This document shows, piece by piece, positions 25,021 to 34,184 of a DNA stretch of 64,000 nt (position 1 is its first letter; the number at the start of each line of letters is the position of its first letter). Origin of the DNA: Polyangiaceae bacterium (GTDB lineage: Bacteria > Myxococcota_A > Polyangia > Polyangiales > Polyangiaceae); assembly GCA_029266615.1 (NCBI GenBank), contig JAQSWN010000032.1, positions 27,393 to 91,392 of the forward strand, in the 5' to 3' direction. Below the pieces are notes generated by a model that was given only the letters and a program-made list of their open reading frames with translations, had not been told where the DNA came from and did no database searches. The position numbers and the translations under genes were made by a program.

Positions 25021-25947
25021 TCAGAGCCGAAGCATGCGCGCCGCGATCTTGGCCGCGCTTCGAACCGAGGCGTCCGTGTCTTCTTGCGCCTCGAGGATCA
25101 CGCTGCGCGCGCTCGGGTCGCCAATCTGGCCCAAGGCCCAAATCGCGGCCGTGCGGACGGCGGCGTCGGACTCCTCACCCTCGGTGCCCAGCACCATGAG
25201 GCCGGCGACGGCGTCCTCCGACCTCATGACTCCTAGTGTCTCGGCCGCGCGGCGGCGAACCAGCGCCGAGGAGTCCCCGATCAGCGCGACCACGGCTACC
25301 GCGTCCGTGAACGCGTTGATGCGCGTGGTGGCGTGCAGCGCCGCGAGCTTCACGCTCTCCTCCTGGTCGGAGAGCGCGCTCGCGAGCGCGCCATCGCCCG
25401 ACGAGTTCAGCCGCTCCAGCGCGGCCACGGCCGCGCCGCGCACCAACGGCGATGCGTCTTGGGTGATGGCGCTCCGGAGAGCGGGGACGCCGCTCAGCGA
25501 TAGGAATTCGCCCAACGCGTTGGCCGCGTACACGCGATGCGACTCGCTCTCGCTCGAGTCCCCGAGCGTGCCGACGGTCTGCGCGTAGACTTGACCGGGT
25601 CCGAACACGCCGAAGATGCGCCGCCGTAGCCACCATGCCGAGATTTCCCGGGTTTTGGGGTGCGCGTTGTAGAGGAGCTTGGAGACGATCGGAATGCAGT
25701 CCAAGCACTCCAGCTTTTCCCCATGCTCCAGCACCTTCCAGATTCGCGTCGGGGGGATGTTCGAAGCGCGGAGATTCTTGATTTGTTCGCGAGTGCTCAC
25801 GGCTTCGAGCGAGCCGGGCTGAAGCTGCTTGTACACCTCCGCGCGGCCGGCGGTGACGTTCGCTTCCTGGGCGCGCGCGCTGGCACCGCACAGCAGGGCG
25901 CCGAGGAGGACCGAAGACTTGACGAGGTAGGAGAGCTTGATGGCCAT
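25021..25947 (-). CDS. Exported HEAT-repeat protein
   Basis: 308 residues with a signal peptide (LLGALLCGASARAQEA, cleavage after ARA). From about residue 110 the sequence is a run of helical HEAT/PBS-lyase-like repeats of roughly 30 residues (VPALRSAITQDASPLVRGAA, ALASALSDQEESVKLAALHA, AVVALIGDSSALVRRRAAET, SARSVILEAQEDTDASVRSA). An N-terminal CLDC motif (ECLDCIPIV) holds two Cys but no haem-type His. HEAT solenoids are binding scaffolds. It sits between the two large haem-motif lipoproteins (19 bp from one, 49 bp from the other), so it likely holds that complex together. Confidence 0.85.
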   Translation of the reverse strand: MAIKLSYLVKSSVLLGALLCGASARAQEANVTAGRAEVYKQLQPGSLEAVSTREQIKNLRASNIPPTRIWKVLEHGEKLECLDCIPIVSKLLYNAHPKTREISAWWLRRRIFGVFGPGQVYAQTVGTLGDSSESESHRVYAANALGEFLSLSGVPALRSAITQDASPLVRGAAVAALERLNSSGDGALASALSDQEESVKLAALHATTRINAFTDAVAVVALIGDSSALVRRRAAETLGVMRSEDAVAGLMVLGTEGEESDAAVRTAAIWALGQIGDPSARSVILEAQEDTDASVRSAAKIAARMLRL

Positions 25948-25966
25948 GGTCTAAACTCCTGTTCGC

Positions 25967-28315
25967 TCAGTACTGGGTGCCCGCGACGGGGTCGTTGTTG
26001 AACGGCTTGAAACCGGTATTTTGACGGGCGAAGTACTGACCGCCCATGTCGATGGCGCGGATCAGCATCCGCACTTCTTCGCGCGTCAGGTTCGCTTGCG
26101 CAGCGTGATCCGTGCGAGCTGAGCCGGCGATGGCTCCGAGCGAGAAAGGCTCACCGAGCGCCCAGGCGTACTTGCTGGAGTCGAGCTCGGAGGTGATGTT
26201 CAGCTTCTCGATGAGGGCGCTGTGTCGCGCGTCGCTCGGAACGCCCCACTTGGGCGGAATCGTGCCGGTTACCATGTCCACGCGCCCCATCTCCATTTCC
26301 AGCGCGGCGGGGTAGAAGATGGACACGTAGGAAGCGGGCCACTCGTGCGTCTGGCGGTCGTAGGTAACGGTGATGGGGCGCGACGACAGGTCCAGCCGCG
26401 GGATCTGGTAGTTGTACGCGTCTCCAGTCACCGCGTTCATGCTGGCGATCTCGTAGAACTCTTGCGGTTGGTCCCCGTTGGTTTCTTCGTTGTGGCAGCT
26501 GACGCACTTCTGGTCGAAGAGGGCCTGGATCTGATTGGGGTTGGCCTCGTCGTTCGCGCCCGCCCAGGGGTACTCCGTGCGCTCGAGCACGGGAATCATG
26601 AAGTCTTCCGGCCCTCGACCGCGCGCGATGGTGACGCCCTGCCCGCCCGGCAAGCTCGGCTGGGTGCGGTCCTCATGGCAGCCGCCGCAGACGCGATCCT
26701 CACCCGGCATACCCTGAATCCACACGGTTTCGTTGCGGATCGCGAGCTCGAACTCGTCCACCGCCTGCAAGTGCATCGGAATGTACGGCGGCACGTTCGC
26801 GAGCCACGAGCCGTCGGCCTCCACCTTCGCTTCGCCGATCAGCGCGGCGCCCTCGGCCATGGTGAGCCCGAACATGGTCGCCCCGGTGGCGGCTTCGCTC
26901 GAAAAGCCTTCGATGATGCGCACCTTGACCGTGCCCTTGAGGGCTTCGTCCAGCGAGGTGCCGTCGGCGAACTGCGCGCCGCCGACCGTGTTCTTGTGAC
27001 GTTTGTACAGGGACGACTGCCGAACGTCGATCGAGCCGAAGAGCGCGGGCACGGTGGCGTCCGTCACGTTCTGGCGAGAAGAGATGATTTGCGGAGTGTC
27101 CCGGGTCGCAACCGGCTTGGCGTAGAGCTCCCACGACTTCTCGTAATTGACGACGAGCTCGTTCTGGCGCTTCTCCGCGTTGTACACGTAGACGCCGTAG
27201 TCGGGAGGCGTGAGCGCGAGCTCGCTCAGCTCGTTGACCTCTTTATCTGCCCAAGTGACGAGGAGGCGGCCGTCCGGCAGCACGGCGGGCGAGCGGTAGC
27301 GACCGACCGGCGAGGCCTCGTCCCCCGTTGGAACGGCGGGGGTCAGCATCTCGTAGGCTTCCTCCGAAGACTTTTCCATATCGAGCTTCGTGAGGTCGGA
27401 AGTGAAGCGTGCGTCCAGCTTCACGAGCGATCCCGCTTGTATGGTGTTCTCGCGATTGGTGACGATGCCGTAAAAGACGTACGGGGTCTGGCTCTCCGTG
27501 AACTGCACCAGCGAGTTGCCCGGCTTGCCGAACTGTCCGTTCAGGCCGATCATCTGCGTGCAGTCCGGATTCATCGCCATCAACTTCACGTCGTTCACGT
27601 TCTCGAGGTGTTCCCAACGCGAGAAGCCGACTCGTCCGTCCTGCATCGAGAACAAAGTGACGGTGTGAGACAGGTTCTGCGAGCACAGCTTGCGGTCCGC
27701 ATCCCCCCCCGCGAACGTGATGCTCGCGAGCTGGGTGACGACGCGGGCGTGGTTGTACTCGTCCGCGCGGGTACCCATGTCCGTGTACGCCTGGTTGGTG
27801 GTGAACACGATGCGATCACCCGCCGCCCAGATGGCTTGTTGGTCGTCGTAAGGGCCGAAGGTAAGCTGCGTGATCGGAAACTTGCCGTCGTCCCCCCGCG
27901 TGAGCCCGGCCCAATACACGTGGTACTGATCCGCAGCGTCACGCTTCATCGTGAACAGCACCTTCGTGGCGTCGAAGGATAGGTCGACGCTGGAGACGTC
28001 CGCGGTCTCGTAGCCCTCGATGACGTTTTCGACCTTGCCCGTTGCTAGGTCCCGAAGCTCCAAGCGCCCCCCGGGGACGTAGCGGCCGTAGTCCATCACT
28101 TGGCCCATGCCGCCCGCGACGTCGATCCGCTCGACCTTGCCGTCCTCCACGACCGTGTGCTGGCGAACGGCGTAGACGATTTGCGAGACCCCGTTGATGT
28201 TCACGCCGGAGCCATCTCCCGGGCTCTCCGTGTTGCCGCAGCCGGTGAGCATCGCCAGCGCGCCGACGAGGGCGCTGGTTCCGAGGGAAAGATGAGGAGC
28301 GACGGTTCGGGCCAT
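25967..28315 (-). CDS. Hydrazine-synthase-alpha-like dihaem lipoprotein
   Basis: 782 residues from ATG 28315; the lipobox LTGC follows a short hydrophobic helix. The body (QIVYAVRQHTV, MDYGRYVPGGRLELRDLATG, VDLSFDATKVLFTMKRDAAD) is a beta-propeller of the kind labelled hydrazine synthase alpha subunit middle domain in Planctomycetes and myxobacteria. Two classical haem c sites occur in the C-terminal third: RVCGGCHEDRTQ and QKCVSCHNEETN. It leads the operon with the HEAT protein and the PD40 lipoprotein. The name reflects fold similarity only. Nothing else of anammox metabolism is present, so hydrazine chemistry is not implied. Confidence 0.8.
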   Translation of the reverse strand: MARTVAPHLSLGTSALVGALAMLTGCGNTESPGDGSGVNINGVSQIVYAVRQHTVVEDGKVERIDVAGGMGQVMDYGRYVPGGRLELRDLATGKVENVIEGYETADVSSVDLSFDATKVLFTMKRDAADQYHVYWAGLTRGDDGKFPITQLTFGPYDDQQAIWAAGDRIVFTTNQAYTDMGTRADEYNHARVVTQLASITFAGGDADRKLCSQNLSHTVTLFSMQDGRVGFSRWEHLENVNDVKLMAMNPDCTQMIGLNGQFGKPGNSLVQFTESQTPYVFYGIVTNRENTIQAGSLVKLDARFTSDLTKLDMEKSSEEAYEMLTPAVPTGDEASPVGRYRSPAVLPDGRLLVTWADKEVNELSELALTPPDYGVYVYNAEKRQNELVVNYEKSWELYAKPVATRDTPQIISSRQNVTDATVPALFGSIDVRQSSLYKRHKNTVGGAQFADGTSLDEALKGTVKVRIIEGFSSEAATGATMFGLTMAEGAALIGEAKVEADGSWLANVPPYIPMHLQAVDEFELAIRNETVWIQGMPGEDRVCGGCHEDRTQPSLPGGQGVTIARGRGPEDFMIPVLERTEYPWAGANDEANPNQIQALFDQKCVSCHNEETNGDQPQEFYEIASMNAVTGDAYNYQIPRLDLSSRPITVTYDRQTHEWPASYVSIFYPAALEMEMGRVDMVTGTIPPKWGVPSDARHSALIEKLNITSELDSSKYAWALGEPFSLGAIAGSARTDHAAQANLTREEVRMLIRAIDMGGQYFARQNTGFKPFNNDPVAGTQY

Positions 28316-28555
28316 GGGGTTTCTCCTATGAGAGCCGGCAGGGGGCGGGCTGCCTAACGAAAGACAGAGCAGGATCCGAGCCAATGAATAAGATCAACGA
28401 TTTCAACGGATTGGCTGCCCGAATTCGAGGCGTTGGGCCCCCAACTCGGTGAGCGCTCGGGGCGAGCCCCCCCATCGCCGCAACGGGCGAATGCCTGACG
28501 CTGGCGAAGATTTCGGATTCGCCAAGAGACTCATTGTGAGGCAAACCCGGGCGGC

Positions 28556-29206
28556 ATGTTGAAGTTTGATGAGCGCGGACTGATCCCTGCGATTTGCCAA
28601 GACCACCTGAGCGGACAGGTGCGGATGATGGCCTACATGAATCAGCAGTCGCTCGAGCACACGCTGGCGAGCGGAAAGGCCACGTTTTTCAGCCGTTCGC
28701 GCGGCGCGCTGTGGACCAAGGGGGAGACGTCGGGCAACGTGCTCGAGGTCGTTTCGATCATGGCCGACTGCGACGCCGACACGCTCCTACTCGCGGTGCG
28801 TGCCATCGGCCCTTCTTGCCATACCGGTCGCCCTGCGTGCTTTTTCCGGCGCGTCACCGCAGGCGGTGAGCTCGCCGATCAGCCGACCGAAGCCGCGCCC
28901 TTCCTCATGGAGCTCGGCGCTGTGCTCGAGGCGCGCAAAGCTTCCACCGAAGAGAAGAGCTACACGAAGGCGCTGCTCACCGGCGGACCCGAGAAAATCG
29001 GCGCGAAGCTCCGCGAAGAAGCGGGCGAGCTCGCCGAGGCCATCAAAAACGAGAGCGACGAGCGCGTGCTGTCCGAAGCGGGCGACGTGCTGTATCACAC
29101 CATGGTCGCCCTCACTCAACGCGGTCTGACCCTGCGCCAAGTTATCGAAGTGCTCGCCAAGCGCACACATCAGAGCGGGCATGCGGAGAAGGCGAGCCGC
29201 GGCTAA
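28556..29206 (+). CDS. hisIE: Bifunctional phosphoribosyl-AMP cyclohydrolase / phosphoribosyl-ATP pyrophosphatase
   Basis: 216 residues, the HisIE fusion length. The HisI part (about 1-110) has QVRMMAYMNQQSLEHTLASG, ATFFSRSRGALWTKGETSGN, the metal-binding ADCDADTLL, and SCHTGRPACFFRR. The HisE part (about 118-205) has KSYTKALLTGGPEKIGAKLR, EEAGELAEAI and EAGDVLYHTMVALTQRG. It catalyses histidine biosynthesis steps 2 and 3 in the cytoplasm. It stands alone rather than in a his operon, as is common in this phylum. The following gene starts 85 bp later on the same strand. Confidence 0.95.
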   Translation: MLKFDERGLIPAICQDHLSGQVRMMAYMNQQSLEHTLASGKATFFSRSRGALWTKGETSGNVLEVVSIMADCDADTLLLAVRAIGPSCHTGRPACFFRRVTAGGELADQPTEAAPFLMELGAVLEARKASTEEKSYTKALLTGGPEKIGAKLREEAGELAEAIKNESDERVLSEAGDVLYHTMVALTQRGLTLRQVIEVLAKRTHQSGHAEKASRG

Positions 29207-29290
29207 GCGTCGGTCCCCTCAAACCCAGGTTTGACCCTCGGAAGGGCGCCCGATATCGTGGCGACTCTCGCCGTAATTTCAAGGACCTGG

Positions 29291-31816
29291 ATGGCCATCA
29301 AGGTACTCGTCTTCGAGAGTGATCCGTCGTTTGCCGAAACGCTCCGCGCGGGGCTACTCACCTACGGATGTGAGGTCACGGTCGTCGACGACGCCAATGG
29401 CGGGCTCACCGCCGCGTCGAACAACAAGCCCGACCTGATTCTGCTCGCGATCGAGCTGCCGCGCATGAACGGCTTCTCCGTCTGCAACAAACTGAAGCGC
29501 GACCCCGCGCTCAAAGACGTGCCGCTCATCATCATGAGCTCGGAGTCGACCGAAGAGACGTTCGAGCAGCACCGGCGGCTGCGGACGCGCGCCGAGGACT
29601 ACGTTCACAAGCCCATCACTTTCGAGGACTTGGTGACGCGCATCCAGGCGTACGTGTCCCTCGTTCCGGCGGTGAATACGGTGAGCGATCCGCCGCCGAT
29701 GAGCGAAGAAGCCATCGAGATAGACGACGACATCGAGATCGAAGAAGCCGAGATAGACGACGTCGGCTCCGGTGACACCGAAGGCGGCGCTCCCAGCGTG
29801 AGCGTGGACGACGGCGAGGTCAGCACCTCGACGCGCGAGAGCACGGTCGATGCGGACGTAGAAGATTTCGCCGAGCAGGCTTTCGGCGCGCTCATCGACG
29901 AGCCCGAGATCGCCGCGCCGTCGATTCGTCCGCCCAGCGTCGCGCCCGCCCCGCCCGCGCCAGAGGGCGACGTGGAGAGCGCAGAAATCGCGATGGAGGA
30001 AGCCGAGATCGGAAGCGCCGAGGTCGCGCCGAGCGAATCTCCGCCGCCGCCGCCGCCGCCGAGCGAACGCCCTCCGGTGGATCCCGAGGCGCCCGCGCCT
30101 TTTGCGGCCATGCCGAGCGCTCCGCCGGCCCCTGCCCCCGCGGAAGATCAAGACGACGCGATGGTGGAAATCGACGACGTGGAGGTCGCGGAGCCGAGCC
30201 CGGCCCCCCCCGTGGCGTCCGTCCCCCCGGAGCCTCAGCTTCCCCGGCCGCCCTCCATGGCGCCGGTCCCCGCCGCGGCCCCACGCCTTTCCTCGATGCG
30301 CCCTTCCTCGTTGCCGCCACGCGCCGCGGAGGTGGGAGACGTTGGAAAGTATCGGGAGGAGCTAGAGAAATCCCGCGTACGCGTGAAGGAGCTCGAGGAC
30401 GAGCTGCGCCGCACGAAGGACAAAGCGGCCGAGCTCGAAGAGGTGGCGCGCCGGGGTTCGAACAAGGACATGGAGGTCCAGCGACTTCAGCGCGAGCTGA
30501 CCGATACGCAAGCCAAGCTCGCGTCCAGCGGCAAGAGCGCCGGCTCGGCGCGCGAGTTTCTGGATTTGCGTGAGCAGCTGAACAAAAAAGACAAGGACAT
30601 CCTCGACTTCAAGGACCAGCTCTCTTACCGCGAGAAGGAGCTCTTGGCCCTGCGCGACTCTTCTTTGGCGCTCGAGCGCGAGAGGGCGGATTCCTCGGAT
30701 CGTATCGCGGACCTCGAGAAGCAGATCGTGGACCTCACCCGCGCCACGGACGCGGCCAAGGGGGACAAGGAGCAGGCCGTCAAGCGCGCCGACGACTTCA
30801 AGCGCAAGGCCGAGAAGACCAAGGCCGATCTGGACGCCCGCGTCGCGGAGCTAGCCGAGCTTGCGAGCGCGCATCAGGCCGCTCTCGCCGAAAAAGAGGA
30901 AGAAAAAGCGACGCTCGTCGCCGATCAACAGCAAGCGCTCCAAGAGGCGGATCGCTCGAAGATTCACGCGCTAGCGGCGGCCGCGAGCGCGGCTCAAGAG
31001 TTGGCCGAGGCGGCGCGACAGGAAGCGCGGGCGGCGGCGCAGGCCGAGCACGAGCAGGCGCTGTTCGTGCTCCGCGAGCAGAACGACTTCGCCAAAGCCG
31101 AGGCAGTCGCGGCTCGAGAAGCGGAGCTGAAACGAGAGCACGACGCGAAGCTCATGTCGCTACACCGGGCCGGGGAAGACGCGCTCGGCAAGCTCCGCGC
31201 AGAGCACGAGCAAGCGTTGGCCGAGCAGCGGCAAGCGGCCCAGAACACGCTCGCGGAACGTGAAGCGGAGATCATCTCCGAGCACGAAAAAGAGCAGGCC
31301 AAAGAAGCCGACGATCACGCGGCCGCGCTCATGGCCCTTGTCGATCAGAAGCAGGCTTCGGAGGCGGCTCGCGACGCTCGCATCGCGGCGCTCGAGGCCG
31401 ACGTCGTGGCGCGCACCTCCGAGCGCGACGACGCGCAGCGCACCATCGCGCAGCTCACCGAGCGCAATGAGCTGCTCTCGAGCGAGCTTTCGGAGCGCAC
31501 CAACGAGCGGGACTCCAAGGCGCTCACGCTCCAAGAGCGCGACGCGAGGATCGCACAGCTCGAGGCGGATCTCGCTGAGCGCACATCTCAGCGCGATCTG
31601 GAAAAGGCGGCCGTGGAGGAGCGCGATACGAAGGTCGTTCAGCTCGAAGCGGCGCTCGCTTCGGCCAATGCGGCCGCGGGCGAGCTGCAGAAGGAGCTGT
31701 CGACGGCGCTTGGGAGGCTCTCGCGCGCCAGCGGGAAGTGGACTGAAGATCGGGGCTCGCTCGAGCGCGCGAAGGACGCGCTCGCGCCACATGAGCCACG
31801 ACGCGCGCCGCCGTAA
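29291..31816 (+). CDS. FrzS-like protein: pseudo-receiver domain plus long coiled coil
   Basis: 841 residues from ATG 29291. Residues 1-125 form a receiver-like domain (KVLVFESDPSFAETLRAGLL, ILLAIELPRMNGFSVCNKLK, LIIMSSESTEETFEQHRRLR, AEDYVHKPITFEDLV). The usual phospho-acceptor Asp position is Ala (LLAIELP), so it is a pseudo-receiver. Residues about 130-350 are acidic and Pro-rich. From about 355 to the end it is an uninterrupted Ala/Glu/Lys/Arg-rich coiled coil with heptad character. The architecture and the QHRRLRTRAEDYV helix resemble FrzS of Myxococcus xanthus, a polar social-motility protein; orthology is not proven. Its last 26 bp overlap the transporter gene. Confidence 0.82.
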   Translation: MAIKVLVFESDPSFAETLRAGLLTYGCEVTVVDDANGGLTAASNNKPDLILLAIELPRMNGFSVCNKLKRDPALKDVPLIIMSSESTEETFEQHRRLRTRAEDYVHKPITFEDLVTRIQAYVSLVPAVNTVSDPPPMSEEAIEIDDDIEIEEAEIDDVGSGDTEGGAPSVSVDDGEVSTSTRESTVDADVEDFAEQAFGALIDEPEIAAPSIRPPSVAPAPPAPEGDVESAEIAMEEAEIGSAEVAPSESPPPPPPPSERPPVDPEAPAPFAAMPSAPPAPAPAEDQDDAMVEIDDVEVAEPSPAPPVASVPPEPQLPRPPSMAPVPAAAPRLSSMRPSSLPPRAAEVGDVGKYREELEKSRVRVKELEDELRRTKDKAAELEEVARRGSNKDMEVQRLQRELTDTQAKLASSGKSAGSAREFLDLREQLNKKDKDILDFKDQLSYREKELLALRDSSLALERERADSSDRIADLEKQIVDLTRATDAAKGDKEQAVKRADDFKRKAEKTKADLDARVAELAELASAHQAALAEKEEEKATLVADQQQALQEADRSKIHALAAAASAAQELAEAARQEARAAAQAEHEQALFVLREQNDFAKAEAVAAREAELKREHDAKLMSLHRAGEDALGKLRAEHEQALAEQRQAAQNTLAEREAEIISEHEKEQAKEADDHAAALMALVDQKQASEAARDARIAALEADVVARTSERDDAQRTIAQLTERNELLSSELSERTNERDSKALTLQERDARIAQLEADLAERTSQRDLEKAAVEERDTKVVQLEAALASANAAAGELQKELSTALGRLSRASGKWTEDRGSLERAKDALAPHEPRRAPP

Positions 31817-33014
31817 CTTGGTTTGGGGCGTGACGTGGCTCGCCTACGCCAGCTACTACCTGGGTCGCAAAGGCTTCAGCGCCGCCAAGCACCGCATCAA
31901 AGAAGCGGGGCTGATGGACACGCAGCTTCTCGGCGTCGTGGATACGGCGTACCTCGCCGCGTATGCGCTGGGCCAGTTCGGGAGCGGAGCCCTGGGTGAC
32001 CGCATCGGGGCGCGGCGACTCGTCGGATTCGGGCTCCTCGCCTCCGCGGCGCTGTGCGCGGCGTGCGGCTCGGTCGCGGCCGCGCTGCCCTTCCTGCTGT
32101 TCTTCGCGCTGAACGGCGCGGCGCAAGCGACAGGCTGGCCCGGCACGATGCGGGCAATGTCCGAATGGACGACGCCGGCCAACCGCGGCACGGTGATGGG
32201 CCTTTGGTCGACTTGCTACCAAGTCGGTCCTTTCGTCGCGGGGCCCGTGCTCGGTCTGCTCATCCATCGCTACGACGACTGGCGGCCGGCCTTCTTCGCG
32301 CCTGCGTTCGTCATGGTTCCGGTCGCGCTGCTGGTGCTCGCGCTCGTGCGAAGCGGCCCCGAGCCGGCTCGAAAGGTGACGCCTTCGGAGCCGGAAGACC
32401 TGGTTTCGGCCCGACGCCTCGCGCGGCGCGCGGTCCTGCGGAGCCGCACCCTGTGGTGCTACGGCGCCTGCTACTTTTTCATCAAATTCACCCGGTACAC
32501 GCTGGCGTTCTGGCTCCCGTTCTACCTGTCGGAGAGCCTCGGCTATTCGGACGCGCTGGCGAACGGGGTCGCTTCCGCGTTCGAAGGGGGCGGGGTCGTG
32601 GGGGTGATCGCCATCGGGGCGCTGTCCGACCGGCGCGGGCTGGGCCGCGTCCCGCTTTCCGCGGCCGCGTTGCTCGGCCTCGCGCTCGCGCTGTTCGCAA
32701 GCGCCCATCTCGTCGGCACGAGCACTTGGCTGAATGGCGCCCTGTTCGCGCTCGTCGGCGCGTTGCTGTTCGCCCCCGATTCGATCGTCTGCGGCGCGGC
32801 CGCTCAAGACGCCGGAGGACGACACGCGGCGGCCATGTCGACCGGATTCGTCAATGGCGTCGGCTCCGTGGGCGCCCTCGTCGAAGGTCTCACCGTTCCC
32901 CTGCTTGCGAAGCACTACGGTTGGAGCTCGTTGTTCCCGGGCTTGGTCGTGATGGCGGTGCTCGGGGCCGCTTGCCTCCTCCCCGTTTTGCGAGAGCCTG
33001 CGCCGGCTACGTAA
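31791..33014 (+). CDS. MFS transporter of the organophosphate:phosphate antiporter type (GlpT/UhpC-like)
   Basis: 407 residues with 12 predicted helices. It starts at an ATG within the end of the FrzS-like gene (26 bp overlap, different frame). Family features are YYLGRKGFSAAKHRIKEAGL, QLLGVVDTAYLAAYALGQFG, GALGDRIGARRLVGFGL, and GWPGTMRAMSEWTTPANRGT followed by GLWSTCYQVGP. These are the arrangement seen in OPA-family glycerol-3-phosphate or hexose-phosphate transporters and their UhpC sensor relatives. The substrate is unknown, though a phosphorylated small molecule is likely. The stop overlaps the end of the convergent bpt gene by 8 bp. Confidence 0.85.
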   Translation: MSHDARRRNLVWGVTWLAYASYYLGRKGFSAAKHRIKEAGLMDTQLLGVVDTAYLAAYALGQFGSGALGDRIGARRLVGFGLLASAALCAACGSVAAALPFLLFFALNGAAQATGWPGTMRAMSEWTTPANRGTVMGLWSTCYQVGPFVAGPVLGLLIHRYDDWRPAFFAPAFVMVPVALLVLALVRSGPEPARKVTPSEPEDLVSARRLARRAVLRSRTLWCYGACYFFIKFTRYTLAFWLPFYLSESLGYSDALANGVASAFEGGGVVGVIAIGALSDRRGLGRVPLSAAALLGLALALFASAHLVGTSTWLNGALFALVGALLFAPDSIVCGAAAQDAGGRHAAAMSTGFVNGVGSVGALVEGLTVPLLAKHYGWSSLFPGLVVMAVLGAACLLPVLREPAPAT

Positions 33015-33753
33015 ATTCTTGCCACACGCCGTCCAGCAGGCGCTGGTGTGGGAGAAAGCGCGCCTTGTACGCCATGTGCAGGGACTCGGAGATGAACAGC
33101 CCCAAGTACAGGTAACGGAGCCCCCAGCTGTGGCACAGCTCTAGTTGCTTCAAGATGGAGTAGGTGCCGAGGCCGAGCCGCTCGTAGGTCGGATCGTAGT
33201 AGCAATAAACGGCCGAGAGCGCCTCGCTGCTGCGATCCGCAATCGCGACGCCGACCAACTCGCCGCCGAGCCGGTAGCGGAGCTCCAGCGTGTCGCAGCA
33301 GGTCATGGCCAAAAACTCACGGTAGCTCCGCACGTCGACCTCACCCTGCCCCGCGGACAAGCCGCGCATCGCCTTGTGCTTGTTGTAGAGGGCGACGCGC
33401 GCCTGATCTGCGATCGGCTCGCCCAGCTCCAGGGTGAGGTGCTGGTCGCCACGGGCAAGCGTGCGCCGCTGCGAACGATTCGGTTTGAATGACTGCAGAT
33501 CCAACCGAATGGGCTCGCACGCGACGCAACCGGGGCACGCCGGCCGATAGAGGAACAGGCCCTGACGGCGATCGCCGCGGGCGAGCCGAACCTCGAGCTC
33601 ACCGCGCTCCAACCCGCGCGCCGGGATGCGCAGCGGCAAGCGGGACACGCGCCCTTCCAAGTAGGGACAGGGCTGCAGCTCGTCGTGCACCACGAGCTCG
33701 GGCGGCTGATCCAAGATCAGTCTCCCCGCCGGCACGAAGCGCGGCCCGCTCAT
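33007..33753 (-). CDS. bpt: Bacterial N-end-rule aminoacyl-tRNA-protein transferase
   Basis: 248 residues. The N-terminal Cys motif HDELQPCPYLEGRVSRLPLR and CPGCVACEPIRLDLQSFKPN are the ATE/Bpt signature. The C-terminal GNAT-like half includes QARVALYNKHKAMRGL, LELRYRLGGELVGVAIADRS, and SAVYCYYDPTYERLGLGTYS followed by HMAYKARF. Bpt attaches Leu to proteins with N-terminal Asp or Glu, marking them for ClpS/ClpAP degradation. ATGA overlap with the cytidine deaminase gene (33750-33753) shows translational coupling in a punA-cdd-bpt operon. The pairing with nucleoside salvage is probably only co-expression. Confidence 0.9.
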   Translation of the reverse strand: MSGPRFVPAGRLILDQPPELVVHDELQPCPYLEGRVSRLPLRIPARGLERGELEVRLARGDRRQGLFLYRPACPGCVACEPIRLDLQSFKPNRSQRRTLARGDQHLTLELGEPIADQARVALYNKHKAMRGLSAGQGEVDVRSYREFLAMTCCDTLELRYRLGGELVGVAIADRSSEALSAVYCYYDPTYERLGLGTYSILKQLELCHSWGLRYLYLGLFISESLHMAYKARFLPHQRLLDGVWQEFT

Positions 33754-34184
33754 CGCGCGTCCTCTTCCGGGACGAGCTCGAACGCCTCCGGCAGGAGCGC
33801 GGCGAAGGAGCGACGGAGCACGCCCCCGGGTCCCGCGACCAGTACCTCGGCGTCGCGACAGAACTCGGAGATCACCTGCCGGCACATGCCGCACGGCATG
33901 GCCACCGGCTCCCCCGGCGCGTAAACGCACACGCTGGCGATGCGGCGCTCACCGGCGGCTACCATCGCGAACACCGCCGAACGCTCGGCGCACATGGTGG
34001 CGCCGTAGCTTGCATTCTCGACGTTGCAGCCGGTGTAAACCTGCCCGCTCGCGCCCCGGATGGCGGCGCCTACCGAGTACTTGGAGTAGCGGCAGTACGC
34101 TCGCTCCGACGCGAGCCGGGCGCTCTCCACGAGTAGCTGCTCCTCGGCCGTGAGCTCGGCCAGCGAGAGCAGCGGCTGGCTCAC
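33750..34184 (-). CDS. cdd: Cytidine deaminase
   Basis: 144 residues; GTG start at 34184 overlapping the punA stop as GTGA. Active-site motifs are GCNVENASYGATMCAERSAV (catalytic Glu and zinc-binding Cys) and PCGMCRQVISEF (two zinc-binding Cys), the standard homotetrameric Cdd layout. It deaminates cytidine and deoxycytidine in pyrimidine salvage. It lies between punA and bpt with 4-bp overlaps at both ends. An upstream in-frame extension exists but runs antisense-like through punA, so it is rejected. Confidence 0.95.
   Translation of the reverse strand: MSQPLLSLAELTAEEQLLVESARLASERAYCRYSKYSVGAAIRGASGQVYTGCNVENASYGATMCAERSAVFAMVAAGERRIASVCVYAPGEPVAMPCGMCRQVISEFCRDAEVLVAGPGGVLRRSFAALLPEAFELVPEEDAR

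Noticed and set aside
26222..27982. A 586-codon plus-strand open frame opposite the hydrazine-synthase-like gene
   Set aside because: It is the exact antisense of a well-supported gene, is rich in Arg, Val and His as expected from mirrored high-GC codons, and has no domain.
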